Shown: piece after piece, positions 1 to 8,310 of the stretch
Layout of the letters: each line of letters opens with the position of its first letter
How positions within the stretch are numbered: the first letter of the stretch is position 1
Source: a virus
Virus record (IMG/VR): IMGVR_UViG_3300009508_000011
Span: 62,001-126,000 of that record
Reading direction: 5' to 3' (one strand)
DNA length: 64,000 nucleotides
The notes under the pieces: model-generated
Database searches by the model: none
What the model was told of the DNA's origin: nothing
The model's input: the letters and a program-made list of their open reading frames with translations, nothing else
Program-made: the position numbers and the translations under genes

Positions 1-402
1 AACCACCTTACTACCAAGGTTATCTACCAAGTACTTAACACCTAAACTTGGATGTCTATCTTGGTACTGCCTGGCTTCATTGGCTATTGTATTAGCACTT
101 ACACGTGAGTCGACGTTAATAAGCGTTGGATGACGTTTAACCAAAGGTGGAACAATAAAGATAACCTCATTGTTCTTAATCACATTAACTGATTCGTAAG
201 CTGTGCCCGAAATATCTAACCATGGAGATAGGTCGACATTCTTTTCCGTAGATACAAACATAGGTAAGTATTTACTACGGAATTCTGATTCAGGGATAGC
301 TCTAACTATATTATCAGTCATTTCTGAGATACTCAACATTGCATCGACTAATTCGCTAGGCATTGTCATCTCATTTGTTTCGTAATCGTCTCTATCTGAC
401 AT
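1..402 (-). CDS. Unknown protein, 3' end beyond the window edge
   Basis: An open frame starts at the ATG ending at 402 and runs off the left edge, giving 134 visible residues with no stop. The protein begins MSDRDDYETNEM, is acidic at its N-terminus, and carries a hydrophobic strand (VIFIVPPLV) near residue 80. The start overlaps the last 11 bases of the upstream gene (392-808), as expected for translational coupling. I recognise no family. Confidence 0.75.
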   Translation of the reverse strand, partial: MSDRDDYETNEMTMPSELVDAMLSISEMTDNIVRAIPESEFRSKYLPMFVSTEKNVDLSPWLDISGTAYESVNVIKNNEVIFIVPPLVKRHPTLINVDSRVSANTIANEARQYQDRHPSLGVKYLVDNLGSKVV

Positions 403-808
403 CTACTGGTTCCCCATTATTAAGTTGGTCAACAACCGTCTCCAAGGAAGAGTTACGTACAGTTAATAGATACTGCATGTCTGCCTTAGAACCATCATTG
501 ATGACCATACCACGAACAACTATGTTTAGTTGTGAACCTTCTTCCTTTATAGTAACGTTAATATCCACTGAGTCAAATTGCTTAGCCAGATATTCATCTA
601 GTAGTTTTTGCATAGAACTTTGTAGTTGTACTAGATTGTTATTATATTCGGAGATGACCCACTGAATACTGGTTATCTTTTCAGAAAAGGTAACCGATTG
701 AGAGAAATCACTTGAGAACGCATAGGCCATAGCAGCATCTAAGCGCTCTGGTACGTCCTCGTTATGTAGCCAACCCTTAGGTGACAGTTTAGGTATCGTT
801 CTTTCCAT
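392..808 (-). CDS. Unknown 138-aa protein
   Basis: Complete frame starting MERTIPKLSPKG, with a GGAG ribosome-binding site about 10 bases before the ATG. The middle (about residues 35-75) is predicted helical and possibly coiled (VQLQSSMQKLLDEYLAKQ), followed by beta-rich sequence (INVTIKEE, LNIVVRGM). It overlaps the downstream gene by 11 bases. The mixture would suit a small virion or baseplate part, but no signature confirms that and the function is unknown. Confidence 0.7.
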   Translation of the reverse strand: MERTIPKLSPKGWLHNEDVPERLDAAMAYAFSSDFSQSVTFSEKITSIQWVISEYNNNLVQLQSSMQKLLDEYLAKQFDSVDINVTIKEEGSQLNIVVRGMVINDGSKADMQYLLTVRNSSLETVVDQLNNGEPVDVR

Positions 809-826
809 TCTGGAATGACTCCATTA

Positions 827-851
827 CAAAAAAGAAAGGGCGAACCCTTTC
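827..851 (-). terminator. Intrinsic terminator
   Basis: Perfect 7-bp stem (834-840 with 845-851) and a 4-base loop, followed on the minus strand by six T. It lies just after the gene ending at 857 and before the next start at 808. Confidence 0.75.
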
Positions 852-856
852 CTCAA

Positions 857-1462
857 TTATAGTCTGTCGTTAAGACGAGACGTTGTGTCTTCACGACCGC
901 GCTTCATCAACATACGTTGAGTTTGCCACGCTGCTTCAATGTCTACTTGCTGTTGGAAAGTTAAAACATCCTCATCAGCTGTGTATGATTCGAAGTAACT
1001 TGTACAACCACCACCATCTTCGTCTTCTATAAAGATTCCGTCAGTGACACGTCGATAATCGTAATGGTCTTCACCAATACGGTCAGGTTCCCAATCATCA
1101 TACTTATCAGAATAACCATCACATAGTTGGTCATTTCTCATTTGTCGTATAACTGGGTCAGCCATTAGCCAACGTTGCATAGTAGTTTTAGCTTGCTGTA
1201 GCCCGCCTAAATCACCAATATACTTAATGTCGTCTGTATCCCACATATGTCGGAACTTACGAGCTAAAGCTTCGGTGCGTCGGAATGCTTCATCACTTGT
1301 GGCACGTTCAACCATTTCTTTCTTTTCTTCGAAAAAGGTTCGTCCCATGTCGGTTAGGTTTTCCCAACCGCGAGAGAACTGTTCTTTGACATAGTCAACG
1401 GTTCCCTGATGTGGCATACCATAGACGGCAGCATCAAAAACGTCTAGCGAATCTATCTGCAT
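857..1462 (-). CDS. Unknown acidic 201-aa protein
   Basis: Starts MQIDSLDVFDAAVYG with an AAAAGGA ribosome-binding site. The first half is helical and charged (FFEEKKEMVERATSDEAFRR). The centre is very acidic with repeated D, Y and W residues (YSDKYDDWEPDRIGEDHYDY at about 115-134). The C-terminus is basic. No catalytic motif was recognised. It is followed by its own terminator. Confidence 0.7.
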   Translation of the reverse strand: MQIDSLDVFDAAVYGMPHQGTVDYVKEQFSRGWENLTDMGRTFFEEKKEMVERATSDEAFRRTEALARKFRHMWDTDDIKYIGDLGGLQQAKTTMQRWLMADPVIRQMRNDQLCDGYSDKYDDWEPDRIGEDHYDYRRVTDGIFIEDEDGGGCTSYFESYTADEDVLTFQQQVDIEAAWQTQRMLMKRGREDTTSRLNDRL

Positions 1463-1520
1463 TCTAGTATCCTTTTATTGATTAAGCCTACCTATAAAGA
1501 TAGGCACTAGTGTAAATTTA

Positions 1521-2687
1521 CTATTTGGTTTTACTTTCTTTCTCTACTTCATCAAAGAACATATCCAATTCTTCCAGACGACGTTCAACGTCATCGTTCA
1601 GATGTGACATAAATTCTTTATTGAAGTGTTGCAGTGGTACAAAGATAATACTACGATGTACCTTTACGATATCATCACCCCACTCACCTTCTAAGTCGTC
1701 AGGTAAGTCACCAGGATAATATATGCCTATACGAGCTTTCATTCGTTCTTTTACGAACTCCATAGTCTCTTTATCTAGGCGGTAGTCACCCTGCTCAATT
1801 GAACATTCTGGATTATACAGCTCTATGTTCTCATTGTAACATAAAGAGTATACCTTAAGTTCATCCTCACTCATTGAACGTGGTGGGCGATGTAGAAAGA
1901 ATGGATTGTTAGGTAGTTGGTCACGTACAGATATAAAATTAGCACCTGCCATTTCCAACTCTTCTTTCTGTACATTAGTTTCTAGATTAGGGTAGTCGAA
2001 GTCTAAAGCAATTGAGTCTAAGTATTGATTCATACTTTCTTCTAAGTCGGTAGCCTGTTGTTTAATGTACACATCAAGCAATTCATTATTAGCAGAAAGG
2101 AAATCGCTAATTTCGCTATCCATCGGGTCATAAATCTTAACGCCCTTGAATTCGGCACATTGCTCATCTAAAGGAATGCCTTCTTCATACGCCCAGACCA
2201 CCTGTACGAAACGGTAAGGTAACATCTGTCCATGGTGAGCCTCTACGTCACATTCTTCACGAATTATAAATGTAGAGTATTCCACAGTACGAGATTGAAC
2301 ATCTTCCAAGAGTGGGTTACGGATAACGTCATCTTCAGGTGTGTTTAATTCAACTTCTGCTACATGTCCAGATTCAGTCTCGCTGAAAATAACTTCAGGG
2401 TCGGTTATGCTAGACAGACTAAGTGTTTTACCACTAGAGTCACTAACCATGGATTCAAATAGCGATGGTGTAACATTAGTAGAACGGTCACCCAAAGGTA
2501 ACCGCATCTTAACATCAAGTAACCCTTGTGCTAATCTATTGTGCGTATGTAATAGTAACTCACTACTAGTTTCGCTTTCCACCGTATGGATAATTGTTTC
2601 TTTAGCCAACAGATGCATTAGTCCAATACTGTTTATGTCATTGACTGTTGGGTTCACTGGTAATGATACTGTAAGTTTATTTGTCAT
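1521..2687 (-). CDS. Unknown 388-aa protein
   Basis: Starts MTNKLTVSLPVNP after a GGGAA ribosome-binding site. The protein is acidic throughout and ends in a charged helical tail (RRLEELDMFFDEVEKE). No membrane segment or metal motif is evident. Its place in a run of medium-sized minus-strand genes without enzyme signatures would fit a virion or assembly role, but this is a guess. Confidence 0.7.
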   Translation of the reverse strand: MTNKLTVSLPVNPTVNDINSIGLMHLLAKETIIHTVESETSSELLLHTHNRLAQGLLDVKMRLPLGDRSTNVTPSLFESMVSDSSGKTLSLSSITDPEVIFSETESGHVAEVELNTPEDDVIRNPLLEDVQSRTVEYSTFIIREECDVEAHHGQMLPYRFVQVVWAYEEGIPLDEQCAEFKGVKIYDPMDSEISDFLSANNELLDVYIKQQATDLEESMNQYLDSIALDFDYPNLETNVQKEELEMAGANFISVRDQLPNNPFFLHRPPRSMSEDELKVYSLCYNENIELYNPECSIEQGDYRLDKETMEFVKERMKARIGIYYPGDLPDDLEGEWGDDIVKVHRSIIFVPLQHFNKEFMSHLNDDVERRLEELDMFFDEVEKESKTK

Positions 2688-2713
2688 TTTACTTATTCCC
2701 GTTTATTAAAGTA

Positions 2714-2745
2714 AATTAAAAAGTTGTGGGTGACCTAAATCACCC
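2714..2745 (-). terminator. Intrinsic terminator overlapping a stop codon
   Basis: 6-bp stem GGGTGA/TCACCC (2728-2733 with 2740-2745) whose arm contains the TGA stop of the gene ending at 2740. A T-rich stretch follows on the minus strand. Confidence 0.6.
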
Positions 2746-3303
2746 TAATATCTTTGGTATATTTTCATTTACTTGGTCATGAGTGTACATACCCACTATA
2801 TCCTTAATGCGCATATACTCATCGGTAATTAAACCACGCATTACCAGTAAGTCACTAATGTTAGTAGACTCAGGCTTATTTATATCCGACCTACCACTAA
2901 GTACGTATGGGTAGTCGGCAAGGAAATCAATAAGTATATCCCTATTAATTAGTTTGGTTCTTTCACGCCAATGTACTACGTCATGGAGGAATATTGTTGG
3001 TGCTTCCATCACTGTGGGATTTCTATCCGTATCGCGATGTAAACCAACCCAACTATCTTCCTCATCTATTATCCTATCCAATCCGCATTTAGCGCGCATT
3101 ACGTAGGGTAATAAGTAGGCTTCTAAATCAGAAGAGTCCCAACGATTGCTAGTAGCTATAGAGAGGAAACGTTCCGCTGCATTAGTTACAACATCATCCA
3201 TTTTGAACAATGTTCTTAGTACTTCCATCTGTCCACCGATTGCCTCTAATAAGGTTTTCTTAAACAGTTCATAGTACCGTACTTCATCTACGCCGTTAGC
3301 CAT
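2740..3303 (-). CDS. Unknown helical 187-aa protein
   Basis: Starts MANGVDEVRYYELFK with an AGGAG ribosome-binding site. Mostly alpha-helical with several W, R and D residues; no recognised domain. Its stop lies inside a terminator hairpin. It is 14 bases downstream of the 241-aa gene, so the two are probably co-transcribed. Confidence 0.7.
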   Translation of the reverse strand: MANGVDEVRYYELFKKTLLEAIGGQMEVLRTLFKMDDVVTNAAERFLSIATSNRWDSSDLEAYLLPYVMRAKCGLDRIIDEEDSWVGLHRDTDRNPTVMEAPTIFLHDVVHWRERTKLINRDILIDFLADYPYVLSGRSDINKPESTNISDLLVMRGLITDEYMRIKDIVGMYTHDQVNENIPKILG

Positions 3304-3317
3304 GGTTAGTTCTCCTG

Positions 3318-4043
3318 TTAGTTAGCCATTAAACGGTCCACCCAATATTTTGTTGTTTGAATTGTTGCATTGACATCCTCTCGAATGTGTTTCAGTGTTG
3401 TAAAGTTAAAATCTTTAAGTGGAATTGCGAAAGTACCTGTGGAGTAGTACCAAGTTTCACCTGGGTATTGTTCCAAAGTATCCATCGCTTCTTCATCGGC
3501 ACAATTAGTATCTACTACTAATATACGTGCTCTGATGTTATCTTCAGCATACGTAAGTAAGCCTTTATCCAAATTGCCAGTTGGTACATCTTTACTTAGT
3601 AAATGACACATACCTAGCGAGTGCAGTTTAGGATTATAACGCTTTGTGTATTTGACTGGGGAGTTAACTATGTCATTATAAGTAGCGTACCACTTACTGA
3701 CCATTTCTGTCGCTAACATTAACCCGTCACGTACTTCAGTCTCAACTAGTTGTTTACTAGCCTCAACATCTATATACAGAGTTAGTCGTACACCATCGAA
3801 GTAAAACTTCCACCATCCAAACTCATGTAACTCGCCTTCCGACATGAATTTAATAATGATGGTTTCTTCGAATCTGTGACATACCCCATAAAGCCATAGA
3901 CGAATGTTCTCCATATTACCATGTACGCTCGGGTGAGGGTGGTTGGAATACAGAGGACTTTTATTGGCGTACTTAGGCTTTATTTTTAATCCATCGATGT
4001 TACTACTGAACTCACCGATGACCTTATTACTACTATTTAACAT
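3318..4043 (-). CDS. Unknown 241-aa protein
   Basis: Starts MLNSSNKVIGEFSSN with an AGGAAA ribosome-binding site. Mixed alpha/beta, with aromatic strands (FGWWKFYFDGVRLTLYIDVE at about 74-93). No signal peptide and no motif I can name. First gene of the unit that also carries the 187-aa gene. Confidence 0.7.
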   Translation of the reverse strand: MLNSSNKVIGEFSSNIDGLKIKPKYANKSPLYSNHPHPSVHGNMENIRLWLYGVCHRFEETIIIKFMSEGELHEFGWWKFYFDGVRLTLYIDVEASKQLVETEVRDGLMLATEMVSKWYATYNDIVNSPVKYTKRYNPKLHSLGMCHLLSKDVPTGNLDKGLLTYAEDNIRARILVVDTNCADEEAMDTLEQYPGETWYYSTGTFAIPLKDFNFTTLKHIREDVNATIQTTKYWVDRLMAN

Positions 4044-4076
4044 TAACTTTAATTTCCTGTTATTTTATTAATGTGT

Positions 4077-4110
4077 TAAAAAAGGGATAGCGAAGCAATA
4101 CAACTATCCC
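4077..4110 (-). terminator. Intrinsic terminator
   Basis: GGGATAG/CTATCCC stem (4084-4090 with 4104-4110) followed on the minus strand by TTTTTT. It ends the unit carrying the 94-aa membrane protein. Confidence 0.75.
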
Positions 4111-4157
4111 ATTAATGATATCTCATTATAAATTATTGGAATCTAATAGAAGAATAA

Positions 4158-4442
4158 CTACTCCGCACGACTTCCAACCAACTCGGATTCATCAGTACCT
4201 GTTTCCACATCGTAAAATAAATCTTCGTTACTATTAACCCGAGCATCAGTTAATACCAATGACATCAATACCAGAAGTACGCCCATTGCACCTAGGGGTA
4301 ATTCACTTATTCTATCCCAAGGTACGCTCACGCCAAAGGCTTCTAGTAAGAAACCAAATTGTAAGCCAACAAAAGACAAAACCACTACTGCAAGTACTAA
4401 TCCAAAGATAACTACTCTTAACTGCTTTAGATAATCATTCAT
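4158..4442 (-). CDS. Small two-span membrane protein
   Basis: 94 residues with two clear hydrophobic segments: about residues 10-31 (VVIFGLVLAVVVLSFVG) and 47-64 (LGAMGVLLVLMSLVL), then a charged acidic tail. It probably sits in the inner membrane. The AGGAG ribosome-binding site lies inside the end of the upstream gene, three bases away, so the two are coupled. Function unknown. Confidence 0.75.
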   Translation of the reverse strand: MNDYLKQLRVVIFGLVLAVVVLSFVGLQFGFLLEAFGVSVPWDRISELPLGAMGVLLVLMSLVLTDARVNSNEDLFYDVETGTDESELVGSRAE

Positions 4443-4445
4443 TTA

Positions 4446-5240
4446 CTACCGTACTCCTACTTTTTCATTTAAGTTAATGTTATTTACTGTTTCCACAATA
4501 AACCTATTTTGATATAGTGCGAATAACTCCTCAGCCATTAGACAATGTGGTTTGTCCTTGAACATATCCACATGTTCTTCTAATCCCTTAATACCAGCCT
4601 TAGGTGTGTACCAATAGGGTACATACTTCATTCCAGCAATAGAGCTAAAGATATTACTTATGGTTAACCCACCTAACCGATGGTTGTTTAGAGGTATCCC
4701 GTATCTGGTAACACCGTCAATGTAAGTTAAGTCATCTATCTTAACGGGTATGTCCCTTTTAGTTAGAATACTCAATTTATTTAAGTCGTCTGTTCTAGTG
4801 AACAAGTTAGGTAACTTAGCACCCATTGCCTTTTGTAAGTTGTAACCAAATGAATCGGCTGTTACTTTTAAGCATTGTATATCGAACGATGTATTCCAGG
4901 TATGTAGGTGTACGTCTTTGTATAACTTCATGTTGTGGAAAAAGGTATCCATCATTTCAACTTCACCATGGAAGTGATAAATACGATGAGCGACCATATC
5001 TTTGAATAGTGAATTATCTTCACCCTCACGTGCTTCCCTGACATACGCCAATATTTTCTGTAGTTCCAGATACGACTCATCAATATCTAGAGGACCCCAA
5101 GGAGTTTCGTCTAGTGTATAGATATGTGTCTCGTTATGTATCATGGCTACAATGGCCTGGGCAGTCATTTCATTGAGGTCTGTTATAGGGGAACCATCCT
5201 CATTTTGCAGTTTAGGAACCACTGTGTAATAAATATTCAT
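4446..5240 (-). CDS. Unknown 264-aa protein, possible separate DNA-polymerase-type 3'-5' exonuclease
   Basis: Starts MNIYYTVVPKLQ with the shared AAATAAAAGGA leader. The segment WNTSFDIQCL (about 124-133) resembles the Exo II motif (NxxxFD) of family B DNA polymerases. HCLMAEELFALYQNR (about 233-247) resembles Exo III (YCLxDAxL), but the catalytic Asp position reads Ala. A loose Exo I candidate (LDET) lies near residue 50. Spacing between the three segments is similar to that in polymerase exonuclease domains. The DNA polymerase gene at 12430 has no visible exonuclease. The assignment is tentative; an inactive relative or chance match is possible. Confidence 0.55.
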   Translation of the reverse strand: MNIYYTVVPKLQNEDGSPITDLNEMTAQAIVAMIHNETHIYTLDETPWGPLDIDESYLELQKILAYVREAREGEDNSLFKDMVAHRIYHFHGEVEMMDTFFHNMKLYKDVHLHTWNTSFDIQCLKVTADSFGYNLQKAMGAKLPNLFTRTDDLNKLSILTKRDIPVKIDDLTYIDGVTRYGIPLNNHRLGGLTISNIFSSIAGMKYVPYWYTPKAGIKGLEEHVDMFKDKPHCLMAEELFALYQNRFIVETVNNINLNEKVGVR

Positions 5241-5266
5241 CTTAACTTTCCTTTTATTTAAAGTTG

Positions 5267-5557
5267 TTAAAATATCAAACTGACAAGTATTAAAGAGACT
5301 CCCAGATTAAACAGTACTCTACCTGAGAATAGTTTAATATCCGTCTTTATAAATCTAGCCAATATTAAGAACAGTCCAACCCAAGTAAAACACATGAGTT
5401 TAAGTTCAGGTTCTGCGTTTAACCATGAATCGTATAACATCCAGACTAACCCGCAGATAAGAAAGAAATACTCAGCTGGCGTACCAGCTTTTATCAACCC
5501 CAATTGTTTCTTGGTTGACCGATTCATTCTGCTTCTTTTATTTGCATTTTGTCCCAT
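5267..5557 (-). CDS. Small membrane protein
   Basis: 96 residues: a basic N-terminus (NKRSRMNRSTKKQ) followed by three hydrophobic segments at about 29-44, 54-67 and 81-96. A GGAG ribosome-binding site lies about 12 bases upstream of the ATG, inside the gene ending at 5524, which it overlaps by 34 bases. Probably inner-membrane; function unknown. Confidence 0.65.
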   Translation of the reverse strand: MGQNANKRSRMNRSTKKQLGLIKAGTPAEYFFLICGLVWMLYDSWLNAEPELKLMCFTWVGLFLILARFIKTDIKLFSGRVLFNLGVSLILVSLIF

Positions 5558-5793
5558 AGTAGTAATAGCTCCTCACTAAGGTTATAGTCGTCCATACAAC
5601 CGCCATCAGGACAGACCGGACAAAGGTGTATTGTATAAGGTGGCATCTCGTGACCATCGTGGTAGTCGTGGTCTGTTTCACATTCACTAACTTTAAACTC
5701 ACCGCCACATGTAGAACATTTACATAAATCTGGTTTTATGTCAGATGATGTTTTTGGTTCAAGTCGCGATAGGTCAACTGTAAGTTCCTGCAT
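5524..5793 (-). CDS. Small zinc-ribbon-like protein
   Basis: 89 residues with clustered cysteines: CKCSTCGG at about 24-31, then CPVCPDGGC at about 58-66, with a His/Asp-rich stretch between (DHDYHDGHE). This suits one or two structural zinc sites. Acidic overall. The gene follows the RNA polymerase gene; a transcription-related role is possible but not shown. Confidence 0.65.
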   Translation of the reverse strand: MQELTVDLSRLEPKTSSDIKPDLCKCSTCGGEFKVSECETDHDYHDGHEMPPYTIHLCPVCPDGGCMDDYNLSEELLLLWDKMQIKEAE

Positions 5794-5811
5794 TCGTTTC
5801 TCCTTTTATTT

Positions 5812-5849
5812 AAACGACATAAATAGGACGACAGCTTTAGCCATCGTCC
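5812..5849 (-). terminator. Hairpin followed by the TTTATGTCGT motif
   Basis: GGACGA/TCGTCC stem (5826-5849). On the minus strand it is followed by TATTTATGTCGT rather than a T-tract, and then by the leader of the zinc-ribbon gene. It lies 12 bases after the RNA polymerase gene. A member of the recurring hairpin-plus-TTATG class. Confidence 0.6.
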
Positions 5850-5860
5850 ACATTAGTTAC

Positions 5861-7342
5861 TTATGCTTCAGCCAATAGGTTTTCATGCTCACTAAAGAAC
5901 GCGCCTAAAGTAGAACAGGTAGGTGCAGGTATATTAACAATACCAGACACACTTCTTGGATTATGTAAATCCTGAATACCTAAATGTGTAGACATGTTAT
6001 AAAACTGCTCGTACAATTTACGGTCAGTGATTAACAACATGTTAAGAGCATCGCCATCAAAGTCAGCGTTCGGGCCTTTCAGTACTAACACCGATAAACC
6101 AATGGTGTTATCTTCTAGGTTATCCGATTTGATTTTGGTAACGTAAAGTAACTGTGCAGATAGTCTATCCAAAGTCGGGTTACGTTGTAGGATAATTGGA
6201 ATACCTTTCATACCGCTACGTAATGTACGATAAGGAGATTCATCAATTAATTCGTTTAGAATGTCAGCCACTTCTTGGTCGAAATGGTTAGCAGCTAAAG
6301 AAAGTTTATGTGAACGCTCACGAGGAGTATAACCACGCTTATCCAGCTTGTTGTTGATATGGATACGCAATAACCCAATAGCCATTGTCCAAGGCATGTG
6401 ACATTCATCGTAGTCATGTGTATTGGAAATAGATGTAATTACACCACGTGCTGTGAACTCTAAGCGAGAACCAAATACATGATGTCGTGACATTCCTTCC
6501 TTACGACCAATGATATCTTTATAGTTAACGTTGTAGTAGTTCGATATCTGTTCATGGAATCGAAACACGCGGTTTTCTATAACACGTTGGGTATGTGTTA
6601 CGTTTTCACCACTTACACTACATACAGCACGGATTGCATCTAAACATTCAACCTGACTAGGGTCAACTACTTTACCGGCAGTTGTAGTCTCAGTAACAAA
6701 TGCAATACGGTTAGGTATTGGTAGATACTTAGTAAATGTAACATCGTAATTATCGACCAACATTTTAAATACTGACTCTCGTCGAATCTGTGTAGTTAGT
6801 TTAGAATCAGCTGCTTTACCATATCCGTTGTTGTGTAGATAAGTAATGATTTCTTTGTAGTTTTCAACAAAGTATTCCCAGCCACGATTAAAGCCAGCAT
6901 TACGCAGGTTATCTATTTGTGGCTGATGGTCAGGGTTATACTTGTAGTCTTTGTTAGCGAACCACGAGATGTAACTTGTATCCGACTTACTGTAGTGCTC
7001 CTGTAGAATACTCCAGATTATTGGATTACAAAGATAACTTACTGATTCTGGTGGACGTATCCAAACTACTGGATTAATGTCACTACCAAAGATGTCTTCC
7101 ACTGGTTGGTTACAGTGGGGACAAATCTTGCCTTTGTTTGCAACTCCACGAGTGGGGTTATCGGTACAGGCACATTTAGGAACTGCCTCTATCGTATCTC
7201 CATCGTACGTTGTTGTTAATAGTCGCGATAGTTCTTCACGACCTTCAATTGTTTCTGGTGAGAAATCATTTACAAATACTGGCGTGTATTGTAACTCATT
7301 AAAGTTCTTTTCGTGGTCGACTACGCCCAGGTAATATCCCAT
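5861..7342 (-). CDS. Phage RNA polymerase beta-prime subunit, N-terminal half
   Basis: 493 residues. The catalytic magnesium-binding loop NADFDGD is at about 425-431, and an N-terminal zinc-binding cluster with CxC-x14-CxxC spacing is at residues 57-77, as in cellular beta-prime subunits. The protein ends about 63 residues after the loop, so the rest of beta-prime must be encoded elsewhere. This is the split organisation known for the phiKZ virion and non-virion polymerases. In phiKZ the non-virion subunit gp55 sits next to the shell gene gp54; here the gene lies four genes downstream of the shell gene, which favours the non-virion enzyme. The ATG at 7342 was chosen because AGGAG lies 10 bases upstream. 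Confidence 0.92.
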   Translation of the reverse strand: MGYYLGVVDHEKNFNELQYTPVFVNDFSPETIEGREELSRLLTTTYDGDTIEAVPKCACTDNPTRGVANKGKICPHCNQPVEDIFGSDINPVVWIRPPESVSYLCNPIIWSILQEHYSKSDTSYISWFANKDYKYNPDHQPQIDNLRNAGFNRGWEYFVENYKEIITYLHNNGYGKAADSKLTTQIRRESVFKMLVDNYDVTFTKYLPIPNRIAFVTETTTAGKVVDPSQVECLDAIRAVCSVSGENVTHTQRVIENRVFRFHEQISNYYNVNYKDIIGRKEGMSRHHVFGSRLEFTARGVITSISNTHDYDECHMPWTMAIGLLRIHINNKLDKRGYTPRERSHKLSLAANHFDQEVADILNELIDESPYRTLRSGMKGIPIILQRNPTLDRLSAQLLYVTKIKSDNLEDNTIGLSVLVLKGPNADFDGDALNMLLITDRKLYEQFYNMSTHLGIQDLHNPRSVSGIVNIPAPTCSTLGAFFSEHENLLAEA

Positions 7343-7393
7343 ATTTGCTGCTCCTGTTATTATATGGTTTAAACTCACTTAGATAATATAGGT

Positions 7394-7432
7394 TTAAAAA
7401 ATAGTAAGAGGAAACATTTAATTCCTCTACTA
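7394..7432 (-). terminator. Intrinsic terminator
   Basis: Stem AGTAGAGGAA/TTTCCTCTTACT with a small mismatch, then ATTTTTT on the minus strand. It lies between the 126-aa gene and the RNA polymerase gene, so the latter may be read by read-through or by its own promoter. Confidence 0.7.
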
Positions 7433-7440
7433 TATATACC

Positions 7441-7821
7441 TTACTTAACCAATTCTACATTCCAACCTTTAACAGTGAATCCAGTAGGGTCTTTTTTGAG
7501 TCTACTGATTACCGTATTTATGGTGCAGTCGCAAACGTGGGCTATTGCTTCAGCAGTACTAACTTCTTCACAATCATCACCTTTGGTTAACTTATACTTA
7601 GCCGATGGCTTTTCATCTACATTATCACATACCGAAATTGTCCAACCGCCACAAGTATGTGATGTGTCTTCTTTAGATTCCATCTGTTTCCTTAAGTCAA
7701 CTACATCGATATCCAAATACCCATTAGTGAGAATGAACATGAAACGAGAACCCTCATCGGCATTCTTAACTGGGAATTTATTCCCACTAGGAGAAGTAAT
7801 AACTACTGCACGTTTTGACAT
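7441..7821 (-). CDS. Small protein related to the 127-aa neighbour, possible NUMOD1-like DNA-binding segment
   Basis: 126 residues. The N-terminal part (VVITSPSGNKFPVKNADEG) and the later GGWTISV align in order with the 127-aa protein encoded at 7927-8310 (VISPTGQEHEL, NGWTVKV). The C-terminal third (STAEAIAHVCDCTINTVISR) has the look of a NUMOD1/helix-turn-helix segment seen in homing endonucleases and phage regulators. No nuclease motif is present. It probably arose by duplication; a regulatory role is inference. Confidence 0.7.
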   Translation of the reverse strand: MSKRAVVITSPSGNKFPVKNADEGSRFMFILTNGYLDIDVVDLRKQMESKEDTSHTCGGWTISVCDNVDEKPSAKYKLTKGDDCEEVSTAEAIAHVCDCTINTVISRLKKDPTGFTVKGWNVELVK

Positions 7822-7889
7822 TTCTTAAAGACCTTATAGTTAGTTTATTATACAGACATAAGAAGACACACTGGCGTATTTTTTGGACT

Positions 7890-7917
7890 AAAAAAAATAA
7901 AGGGAGCACAGGCTCCC
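7890..7917 (-). terminator. Intrinsic terminator
   Basis: GGGAGC-CTGT-GCTCCC (7902-7917), followed on the minus strand by TTTATTTTTTTT. It directly follows the gene ending at 7927. Confidence 0.85.
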
Positions 7918-7926
7918 GATATGTAT

Positions 7927-8310
7927 TTACCATATATCTTTCTTAGCGTATCTAAAACCATTATGTAGGTTATTGAAACCATTTATTAAAGTACGTACCT
8001 TTTGTTGTTTCTCACCCATGGCGAGTGCACATTCTTTAATGGTATCGAACTCAGCTACTTCACCAGTCTCAACCTTGGTCACTATAACACCAACACCTTT
8101 ACGTTTAGCAGTAAGGTCAACTTTAACAGTCCACCCATTCCAAACATAAGTTTTACGTGGGTCAGTTCTGAGTTCATTGATAATCTCATCGAAGTTATCT
8201 TTAGTTAATGTATCACTTAAGATTACAACTACTCTAGCGGCTTCTTCAATACTATCTAACTCATGTTCCTGTCCAGTGGGACTAATTACAATACCTTTAA
8301 GATTCTTCAC
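7927..8310 (-). CDS. Small NUMOD1-like protein
   Basis: 127 residues, GTG start with a GAGAGGG ribosome-binding site, overlapping the end of the upstream gene by 14 bases. The C-terminal region (ETGEVAEFDTIKECALAMGE then KVRTLINGF) follows the NUMOD1 pattern (tGe...f.SikeaAk.lg....i...l.g). The N-terminal half matches the 126-aa neighbour. Likely nucleic-acid binding; no enzyme motif. Confidence 0.72.
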   Translation of the reverse strand: MKNLKGIVISPTGQEHELDSIEEAARVVVILSDTLTKDNFDEIINELRTDPRKTYVWNGWTVKVDLTAKRKGVGVIVTKVETGEVAEFDTIKECALAMGEKQQKVRTLINGFNNLHNGFRYAKKDIW

